Positions 51,650-62,800 of a stretch of 64,000 bases of DNA are shown piece after piece; the stretch's first letter is position 1; each line of letters begins with the position of its first letter. The translations under genes and the position numbers were made by a program. The notes under the pieces are model-generated. The model had not been told where the DNA came from and did no database searches. It saw nothing but the letters and a program-made list of their open reading frames with translations. Source of the DNA: Perca fluviatilis (lineage: Eukaryota; Chordata; Actinopteri; Perciformes; Percidae); contig NC_053133.1 in the NCBI RefSeq assembly GCF_010015445.1, forward strand, positions 19,950,922 to 20,014,921, read 5' to 3'.

Positions 51650-53841
51650 TTAGTTAAGACGTGTTTTTTTCAGCCGGGAGTTGTCTGCTGTGGCTTTGCG
51701 CTTACGTGACGGAGTGCCTGGCGCTTCTTCAGAGGAAGCGTCAGTCAGGTAGTACAGCTCGATAGGCGGGATTGGCTCCTGGAGGACAGAAAGAAAACCC
51801 TTTTAACGTTGAATCTACTGAGTCTTACCTACTACTAATGAAGTGATCTTACTTCTTGCAAGATAATGTCAGTTAAAAACCCTGAAACATGTTAATCTTC
51901 CAGATGCGGAAAAGCTTGTCCATGCCTTTGTCTCCTCCAGGCTGGACTACTGCAATGTGCTCCTCACCGGGATCTCTGGCAAAAGCCTCCAGAAGCTGCA
52001 GTACATTCAGAACAGCGCTGCTAGGATCCTAATGATGGTGCGCAAACATGACCACATCACCCCCATCCTCCAATCACTCCACTGGCTGCCGGTCTCACTC
52101 AGGATTGAGTACAAGGTTTCCCTTCTCACCCACCAGTGCATCCATGGTGACAGCCCCCTCTACCTCAAGGAACTCCTCGTCCCAAAAACCTCCGCACGTG
52201 CCCTCCGTTCTGGTTCAGCATACCTTTTGAAACCCCCCCAGGACCAAGCTCCGTACTATGGGCGATCAGGCTTTTTGCTCAGCTGCTCTCAGTCTGTGGA
52301 ATGCTCTCCCAGACCACCTGAGGACACCACAGACTGTGGATGCTTTAAACGCAGCCCTAAGACCCACCTTTTTAGCAGAGGTTTTGGCTCATTGTTAACC
52401 CCTTTCCCAGTCCTATTGTTGTTTCTTTTTCTCTTAATGTTTTTCTTCCTAGCACTTCTCAGTATTTAAGATGTAGCATTTTGAGATTTGTTTAAATATA
52501 AAGTGCGTTACAAATAAAATGGATTATTGCATTTATTATTATTCTGTTGGCATATTTTGAACTGCTTTACAATTGTCAGAATATATGAATACAGCATTTG
52601 TTGGGGTTCATTTTTAACAAAGCTAATACCCTGCTTCACTTTCAGCATGCAAGTATGGTTGAACTAAAGCAACAAGGCAAATGATCTAAGATTTTTATAA
52701 TTCATGATAATATGAGGCCAAGTCAGTGATAGTCCATATCAAAAGCTCCACTAACCTGCATGAGGTAGTCTGCGATGTACTCTGGCTTCAAGCATGTGAC
52801 TCCGAGGGAGGTAGCCTCCGACACATTGACCCTGAAGTCTCCAGGCTTCAGCCGAACAAAGTCTGCAAACAGGTGAGTGGTCTCCTTGTACAAGGACGGG
52901 GAGGGACTCGGCAGGACCTGGAGTGGGGGGGGCAAGGTTTCATTGGTAAGGTAGGGAAACTGGCAAAGTAGCTTCCCTACCTTGTTGTGATATGTCATGA
53001 CCTCATTTTGATTTGTGTTTCAGTATCTAATCGATCCATTTGATCCAAAATACAACCCTTCCTTTTTGCTTAACTCCTGTTTCATTTCTTTTGTTAGCAC
53101 TTTGCTATTGCATGATTGAATGATTTTCGCTCTATGTTAACAACTGTGAATTTGCACAGTTAATACTAGTTGTTTCAGGGTCTCCCACGGTGTTTTTATA
53201 GCAAATCGGTGTCACCTTGTCTGAAACAAAGACCAGCAAATGGCATATTTAATGATTATGACTGTTGTTTAGGAGTCATCTCCTAACTAAACTGATCCCA
53301 AAACCATTGTGAAACCCTGTGAGCACAAAAGTGACACTCAGATAGAGAGGGAGGGGGAGAGAGAGAGAGAGAGCGAGCGAGATTCTCTACAGGTCCACAG
53401 TTTAAACTGGTTTCTAAAAAAATCTCTCTTTGATAAACAGTTAACGGTTTGTCTGATTTGAAAAAAGCAATAGTGATCAGTACATTTTTTACAAATAAAC
53501 AAGCAGCAACCTTCGCATTGCCAGACTGCAGTAACCGCCTGAAGCCTGATTCTCTGCTCTGGTCGATGTTCAGCATGACCGTCCATCCACTGAAGGCTCC
53601 CTGAAAAAAAAAAGGAAAAATAATACTTAGTACACTTTAACACTCAAGGAGTAGATAATACAATACACATGACAGTAATGACGACTGTTCTGTTAAGTGT
53701 GTGTGTATGTACCCCTTGCTCAGAGCATCCCTGCAGGGTTTTTCTCCAGCGCATGGCAGCTAACGCCAGTCTCCTCTGCTGGGAGTTGATGGAGGGCAAC
53801 GCATCCAGAATGGAGCTACTGCCCCACTCATACTCATCCTC
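51650..53841 (-). CDS. topbp1: topbp1 BRCT8 and basic C-terminal tail exons
   Basis: Exon 53841-53713 encodes the inter-repeat helix ([32 protein letters not shown]). Exons 53600-53511 and 52917-52756 encode BRCT8 ([20 protein letters not shown], then [25 protein letters not shown]). The last exon 51778-51650 ends [19 protein letters not shown], a bipartite-type nuclear localisation signal as in human. The donor after 53511 (GTTGCT) is weak, but phase and homology support it. Confidence 0.95.
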
Positions 53842-56800
53842 CTGGAACACACACAGAAATAGAAATGTAAAACATTTTCCAGCATTACAGCTATTTGTGG
53901 ATAAACATAGCTAATGAAAACCTAGTCTCGCTTTGCCAGACCCTCCTCCAAAGAGCACTGAAGGAGGGTCTGGGTACTCCACATAGCATTCGGGGATGGG
54001 AGGAAAACGTCCTCTGGTTTATTGGCATTTCTTTAAACCAATTAGAATCATCATGGGCGGTGCTAAACTCCGCACAGAGCAACTGCAAAATAGTTGTGCG
54101 AGAGAAAACTTGAAAGACAAAACTTGAAAAAAAAAAAAAAAGATTGGACAGATAGTCTAGCTAGCTGTCTCAATTTACAATGCAGAGATCTGAGGAGCAG
54201 TAAACAATAGTCCTCATAAATCCACCAAATTTAAAATTCCAACACAAAGCAAGCGGAAGGAAACGGAAAATACATGCATCTGGTGGAATTTCCTGAACGC
54301 AAAGGATATAGACTAATGAAAACCCGAGTGGTCTGTATAAAGGTCGTGACACACCAACCAGACGGCCGACCTTCGGCAGAAAAGGCAGTTGGACTGATCA
54401 GTCTCCCCAAATTGGTCAAAAAAGTGCCTCGGAACACACCAAAGCAACGAGACGTAATACGTCTCCATAACAGCAGGCGGCGCTAATTTGTATTGTCGCC
54501 CAAAAATGAAAACCGGCAGCTGATTGGACAAACGCGTCACGTGGGTCTGGTTTCTCCGGAAATTCAAAGCCAGACTGTCATGGCGGCTTGTTCAGAATAC
54601 GATCTCATATTTTACTAAAATAGTTCACCGAAACATGTTTCTGAAAACATTTTAAGCGAGAACTATGCCATGCAGTTGCTGAATCTGTCTTCATTTCAGA
54701 TCGACAAAAGTCAGTTTAAAAGATTTTCGTCAGATTTTGAGAGACTCTAGTCACGCTCATCCCGCTCCTTCTGTTCCGGGTTAGCACTCTACCAATCAGA
54801 TTGATCATTTGAGTCCGACTGCCGGCAGTGCCCGCCTTCCGCTTCAACACGTAAAATCGGCCAAAATGAAGGCCGACGGCCCCTCGGACGGACGACGGAA
54901 CGGAACACGCCGAACAGATTCGAGTCACTGACCTCGCCAGACTGCCCGACGGCTGATTATCGGCTTGGTGTGTCTCGGGCTTAAGGTACAACAGGACATT
55001 AACTGACATGCTACACATTAAACCAACCATAACAATACTGTATTTGCAGGGTAAATAAAACCACTGTGAGCGGCACTAAAGCAGAGATCTTCAGATCCTG
55101 ACCTGGATGAAGCGACCCACAGAGCGGCAGGCCTCCAGGTACGAGCGGTGCAGGATCCATTTGCCTGCTGCCATTGCTGCCAGGTACTTCTCGTTGCGCA
55201 GAGGAGTCCCTACGATGATGTGCGAGCAGCTGGGGTCGAAAGACTGCCTGTCCAGGACCACACCACCTACAATACCGAACAGAAATAGACAGAAAGGAAA
55301 GAAAGAACTATAGATAAGGTATTTTGTATCTAATCTGGAGTTATAGTTACAGACCTGGTAATCAAAGATCGAAGAGCGCTAAAGTAATGTATGAACAGCT
55401 GTATGTCAAAGTGCCCTTAAGCAAGACATTCATCCCTAACTGCTGACTCATTAAGAGCTGCAGTTAGTGAAACATATGATGTTCACCTTTAGATGCAAAG
55501 TTAAACAGAAAGAATTTAATCTCTGACTGTTTTATGCAATCCATCGGTCCCTTTATTCTTAATGTTTCTCTTTGTAAATGCTGCATCTTGGTTGAATATA
55601 CTGTACAAGCTTCAATAATGGTTCAAGTTATAATCTGCAGTGGTTCATTTGAAAATACTGAGCTCACAACAGGAAACATCTGCAGGAAGAACTATTCCCA
55701 GACCCTGGAGGCAGATCCTCCTTTTTAGTCATTAGGGATTAGCTCCTCTGACTTTAGGCCTGTAATGTGTTGCATTTCTTTTTTACTGCAGCATGATGAA
55801 CACTGTTAGAGCCCTAATTAGGTGGGGGACTCACCAAGCTCCTCTATTAGGTGACTGTAATCAATGCGTTCCTGAGGGCTGAGGGAGGACAGCTGAAATC
55901 TGGGTGGCTGCTTTTCTTCCGCACGCTCCTCCTGAGAGAAAGAAAGAACCATTTAGCTAGTTTAAAAGAGAGCGTATTGTGTGTGTGTGTGTGTGTTACA
56001 GTTTATATTAAGGCGTCAGTTCTTCTTTGTTATGTAAATATGAATCTTCACCTGTGGCTCCGGTACTACTGGGGGGTTGGCGATAGGGAAGGCGATGCTG
56101 GGGGCATTAGGAGTGAGAATGTCATTTCCACGCTTCTCTGTTGGAGACGTTGTGACTCTCTGGCCCATGTGCTGGTCGATGATGTCACAAGCAGCTGTGA
56201 GAGGATGAAGTGATTACTGTCTTAAGATGCAGGTCAATAAACAAATCTATCTTAAGTAACAATACTAACTTGAGACTTCTCTACAGGATTGGGTTGCACT
56301 AGCTATTCGTAAATCAATCGCTAAGTTTATGTGTAATGTCCGTGTATGTCTGTCTTAGTAGAGACTTTAGCTACTTAAGTAATTTGCTAGAAAACATAAG
56401 TTAGCGTGTCCAGTCAAAAGCAATCAAGTATGTGAACAAGTCACTGTAGCATCACAAGCATCCTTTGTTAGGTATAAAAAGTGTAGGTATGACTTTGTTT
56501 TGTTTTATTTACATATATAAATACATGGAGAACCTTACAGACATGATTTGGTCTTTTAATCTTTACATATTGGCGGAATGTTTTGCAATTTGAAGTATTA
56601 TTTTTGTGTAATATTAAATCTTCCTTTTAGATCATCATAAACAGCATTTTGATGTCACGTTAACATTATTGTGTTTTATACTCTTCAATCTAAATGGGTC
56701 ATCTTTTAGCAAGCATTACATAACAAGCAAGATAACAATTACACCTGGTAGATAGTACTGTAGGTGTACGCTTTTTAGTACGGTAACAACTAATCTCCAT

Positions 56801-59800
56801 GTAATCACTAGTTTATGTCGTTCGACTTTTTCCTTTACTGAGGTGTAAATCTCCGGTTAAGTTATAACCAGGCTAAGTCTTACCCATCTCCACCAGCTCA
56901 GAGTCGGTCATGGAGTCCCTGAACTGAGAGCCGTTTTCTGCAGTGGGAGGAGGTGGAGGTGCGACGGGCTCAGAGTGTTGTGAGGGACTACCAGGCCACT
57001 GTAAATTATCAGCAAGCTTGGCCCTCTCCTCCCTGGCTGTAGGGTCATCCCAAACTATCTGTTCACTCTGAGATGGCTCTGTGTTTATGTCCATAGCTGC
57101 TTCCCTGGTAACCCTGAAATCAGGACAGAATTAGGTGAATTTATTTGGATGAGGAAGTGCGTGAACCCCACAAAATATTATTTTTGGTTCCCAGTAGCTA
57201 CTATAGCAGGACTGAATCATTTGCTTTATCACACTAAAATGAACTTGCCTATTTCATTTAAAATACAGACACTTTTATAGCACAAACAGAGACATTTTAA
57301 ATTAATGATTGTTATAATTTGAACATAAACTATCTTCTCACTACATGGCTTCCTTACCTCAGAGCTTCCAGAGTACGTCTGCTCCCGCAGCGTCCGAACC
57401 GACTCCCATCAGGTGTGTGGGGGCCCGAGTCGGCCCCTCCTGATCCCATCCTGGTAAGTCGGACTGAGGTACGCCTCCCTGTCGTTAGCTTGGTGGCTGA
57501 CATGATCTCCTGGAGCTGTCTTTGCAGGTTCTCTCTCATTTCTAGAGTCTCTGAAATATCTGGACACAAGATATAATCCACAACACGAGTAAAATGTTTG
57601 GTTCTATCAAGAATGTGTAGAAGCTTTGGGGAAATAAATGAAAGTTGGAAAAAGACACCCACCAGTTCTATCTGCAGTTTCATTCATCTCTTCTTGATCT
57701 ACGCTTCCATCGCTTACACGACGCGATGTGGCTTCTTTCGTGGCAATGTGATCACACTGAGGGACAGATTAAACAGATAATTAAACCGACAGAAAGACAA
57801 TTACATGAGACACCTCTGAAATAATGAACTAAACCGACAGAAAGACAATTACACGAGACACCTCTGCCTTAATGAGGCACCTCTTTATTAGATTATTACT
57901 AACATCAAATATTGATTGATGTCTCACTCATTGAGTCTTGAACCCACCTTGTCGTCATTTGCCTCAGAGATGTCTTTGAGTTGGGTTCGTGTAAAAGGAG
58001 GAGACCTCTGAGAGCTGTTGGGCACCTGGCTGAGGTTTAGGCTCATCTTGGGGTTGTAGGTGAAAGGATACAGAGACTCTGGGACGTGCCTCTGCTCCTC
58101 AGCACACTGCCAAAGACAACAGGGCACATATCCGTAAACAGAAGTTTATTAGACCTCCCACAAGAACAAACTGAATGAAATGATGATGAGGGGGAAACAT
58201 AGCTGAAACTCCCATCTGTCTGCAAAATTTGCATATCAAAGCTGTTTTCGATTAAATATTCTGGTTTTGTTGATGGGGATGATAATTATTCCCCCCAGGT
58301 GAAATGTGCTAAGTGAATACTGAATGGTAAATTTAAATCAAGTGTATCTTAATATAACTTCATGTCTTTAAGACATTTTCTTTACAAGCTTGTATAAGTA
58401 ATGTTACAAAATAAAAATAAAATATTCTACCCAAGGTAGGGCTGGGTACCGAACGTTGATACTTTTATGGTATCGAAAAATTCTTTATCTTTCGGTGCCA
58501 AATTTCGGTTCCAAAAGCGTCTGAGCACGTAAGCGCAAGCTTATCTGTCCTCTCTGCATATTGACATAGAGCGGAGCTCCGACCGACACACACGCACATG
58601 GAGAGGTGCGGACGGAGTAAACGGACTGCAGTTTTGTTGAAGTCACAGAGAGTCACGGTTGGTTTCAAGTGTGGTTACAGTTTTTTAAAACTTCACGCAG
58701 ACAGCGTTTGCTGCGATATGATATTAATGGCGAGCCGAAAGCGGTCGCGGTGCTGTTGACGTTACACTTCCTCTTACAAGCAGCCACAACGGTGGTTTCT
58801 CTGCCCTGATGACTGACTGACAGGCTGAGCTTGCAAGGCAATGCACTTTTATTAATGTTACTCTGAGTGAGCAGTTTTACCAGAATTTTTTAATTTTGAT
58901 AACTCTTTTGATTCTTAAGGTGGAATTCTGAATTAAGGTGGAAAATAAAAGCTTTGTGTTTAATGTATTTTTGTTGATGTTGAAATGGATTTTAAAACAT
59001 ATGGTATCGAAAAAAGTATCGTTAGGAATCGGTATCGAAACTGAGGTATCGAAATTGGCACCGGATCGAAAGATTCTGAACGATACCCAGCCCTAACCCA
59101 AGGACTGGGCTTCAATCATTTGCTCTAATCCTTTCCTTTGTGGTTTATGAAGAGGATTATGTCCTCTTGAACTGAAGACTAAATTGCTTCTGAAATTGAA
59201 TGCTTTTCTGTAGATTACTCGGTCCTCCTGTGATGGATTGGTTTCATGTTTAAAGTCTTGCCTGCCTTTTGCCAAATGCATACTGAGATTGACTTTGGAC
59301 CCCTCTAGACCTTTATTGGGATTAAGTCGTAACAGAGAATGCATGAATACATTGCTTCTTGAGAAAAACTGAAACAAGTTGTCTTGTAGTTGGTCTCCTA
59401 ATCTCGATCAGCACAGGACTAATTGTACTTTTTTTTAACACTGATAACTAGCTGCTCACTTACTCATTCATTTTAGAGCTGAAACACTTAATTGATTAAT
59501 CGATGAACATGAAATTGATTTGTAACTATTTGATAACTGACTAATTTCTTTTTAATTAAAATTACCAAATGTTTTGGTTCCAGTTTCTCAAATCCTTTTC
59601 GGTTTTATATCATTATAAACTGAATATTTTGGCAAATAGAACTGTTGGTTGGACAAAACAAACATTTTTTAAAACGTCACCTTGGGTCCTGGAAAACCGT
59701 GATGGGCAATTTTCACCATTTTCTACGCTAAATGATCAATCAGTTATTCACAAAATAACTGATTGATTAAACAATACTGAAAACAATAAGTTCCAGGCTC

Positions 59801-62800
59801 AATTCATTTAAAAGTCCCAATTTATAAACTGCTCTACAAAGATTTGTAATGACTTCCTGTGCAGTGCACTTAAGAGTAAAACACAAGTTGAGTAGTAAAG
59901 AAGAGCATGGGTTATATTTATATTTGCAACTGGGAAACATACAGCCTGCAGCCAGTACTGGGAGACCACATGCAGTCCTCTCTCCTTCACTCCCCTATAT
60001 TCCCGGGTGTTGTCCCCCACACGGCCCTGGTAGATGTAGTGTGTCACTGTATCGTCACAAGCCCACCTAAAAACAAGTTGATAAAAATATGTTTTTACTA
60101 TTTGCACCCATATTTACTAAAATTAAAACAATCCCGACGTGCCAAGGAAGAACATTAGAAGGCTTACTGGTTGCTGAAGCTTTATACAGAGTACATATGT
60201 ACATATGACTTGAAAAATGTTAACCAATCCTTTAATTGAAGTTTGTAAAAATGTGATGAATACCTGAAGTCTGCTCCAAGCGAGGCAGCGATGGCATTGA
60301 GTTCACCCTGCATTTTGCTCAGCTTCTTTCCCACACAGATCACAACACCAGTCAGAGGGCCGGCTTCTTTTTCCGTGACCTTACAAACATTTTATAATAC
60401 ATTTGTTTATATGTCAAGACAGACAGTATAGTGGCTACTCTATCATATTGTCCCTTTCCCTTTCACTATAAATGAAGTTTTCCAGTACTAAGCGACAGTA
60501 AAGGCTAAGAATTATAAGAGATCCTCCATCAGTGTCACTAGCATTGGCTCAATTACATTTTATTTAACATATTAAATGAGATTAAATCACCAAAGTCAAG
60601 TATATACAAAAAGGTATACTGTATTTTAAGATTTTTTAGTTTACCTCCTTCTCAGTTGTCTTGGTAAATTGGGGGCTAGCAGAGATGGCTTGCATATCTG
60701 AGGCGGTACTTCGGGAGCTGTTGGCGAGAGCCACCTGCAGAGTCCTGCTGACAACATCAGTCAGTGGAGTCTCCACCCTCTCTCCTGGTTTGGTTCTTCC
60801 CCCTGGGGTCTCCAAGTCTCCTAGTACATCCTTAACAAAAGGAATAGTCCATGTATTCACAGGATTATCTATCAAATATCAGTGCACAATTAATTGAATT
60901 GAATTGAAGCCTATTACATAAAGCAAAAAGTGTAATTGTGTGGTCCCAACCTTGACATTGAAGGAGGGCCTGAACAGCTGGTCTCTGCTGAGGAAACGAG
61001 AGGGAGTGTCCAGCTGCAGGGAGGCTTCCTTCTGAAAGGGGTTCCTTCTGCCGCCCTCTTGGTTTTGTTTGGGGGTGCTGATGTCCTGTTTGGGTTTCAT
61101 TTCATCCAACACGGAGTGGAACACTTTGCTCTGGAAGCGACCCAAATCCAGCGGGGTAACGGCCTTACCGCTCTGGAGACCCAGCAAAGGGATCTCTGGA
61201 GACAAACAGGCTGGTGGAGGCATGGCAGGCTTCTGGGAACCACCGACAAAACTCTCATCATCCCTCTCTGTAAAATAAAAAAATAAAATCATTGTGCTAG
61301 CCCAGGAAACAAATTAAAACTAGGCCTAAAATCAGACACAAACTAAAATGCACCGCAGCAGCACAGCCAACAACGTAAATGGCCAAAAAACATATAAAAT
61401 TCAGTCAAAAATGCCTCGCTAATTTCTTTGAAAATCAATTATATTTTCCTTTTGAAATAATCTCTCAGGTAAATTAATGCATGTAAGAAAACATAAAAAA
61501 AAAACATTACACTTACACTCATTGGTGATTTACTATAATTATTGTCCATCATGTTCTACACCCAGCCAATGCAAATAAAACATTCATTTATTTATCTACA
61601 TGAAGGTTTTAATAAAGACACTTTTCTAACCTGGGGAGGGTGGCAGGTCAACTAGAAAACGTCCCTCCTCTGCCCTCTGGCCGGTCCGAGCAGACTCTAG
61701 TATCCAGCGCATGGTGACGGCTGGAAACCCCCATTTCTTTGCTGCCTGGTATTTTGTGCCTTCAGGGCTCTGCAGCACCAGATGAGTGCTGGCCAGCATC
61801 CCTTTCTTCTGGTTCGCCAGGCGCACAAAGTAATCCTGGACACTGCAGAAGGGATAAAAATAAAAAAAAGTAAGTAAGGTAGTTCACAATGGGCCATCTG
61901 GATACATGACGGAAAAAATTTGTAGGAGAGAGAGAACACAAATCAATGTGTTAAAACAATATGCACAGCCCAGGACCTCTAAAATATTTAGCTGTGTATG
62001 TTTAACCGCCCAGGAGCTTGAAAATGTACAATGGAAATTCTTCTTTTGACCTGAACACAAAAACAACTGCTAATACAGTACAATATACCTGAAAGTACAA
62101 ATATTGTTACTATTTTACTGGTATAGCGAATGATACACCATATAATTTGTTTTATTATGGAGTACATAACAAAACAATACAGAAAGGAGGAGTTAATGTG
62201 CTTACTATATAAGTACCTGTCTAATGTATATGAAAGTATGTTTTGTGCTGCATGAGAGCATGTGTTTAGAGATGCTTATTTTCTGTATTTTGTGTTGTCT
62301 TTGTAAAGCTGCGGAACGGACATAGTCCAAAACAAATTTCCCTTTGGGGACAATGAAGTATATCTTATCTTACAACTGTAATAAAAAAAACTATGAAAGC
62401 AAACATTTAAGTACCTAAATAAAATCCATCCTTAAACAGCAGCAGTTTCATAAAACTTTCTAGGAGTAAACCAAGACTAGACTTAAATTACTTTAAGTCT
62501 ATGAATTGTCTTACTGTATATAAATACATTTGCCTTTTGCCTTAGACTCTTTGACTAAATAAAATTGGAAAAAGGTAAACACCAAACACTCCTACAGCTC
62601 TTAATGTTTATACCGTGTAACCTAAAAGCAAAACAACATGTGTGGTCGGACTGCAATGTAACCATACTTGGCTCCAAGGTGCTTGGCCAGCTCCACCAAA
62701 GACTCCCTCTCTGCTCCGGTGAACTGGCTGACAGAGAGAACGCAATCTTTGAGAGGGAAACGCCCGTCCATCACAGGAACAGGTGTGAACAAAGGGTTGG

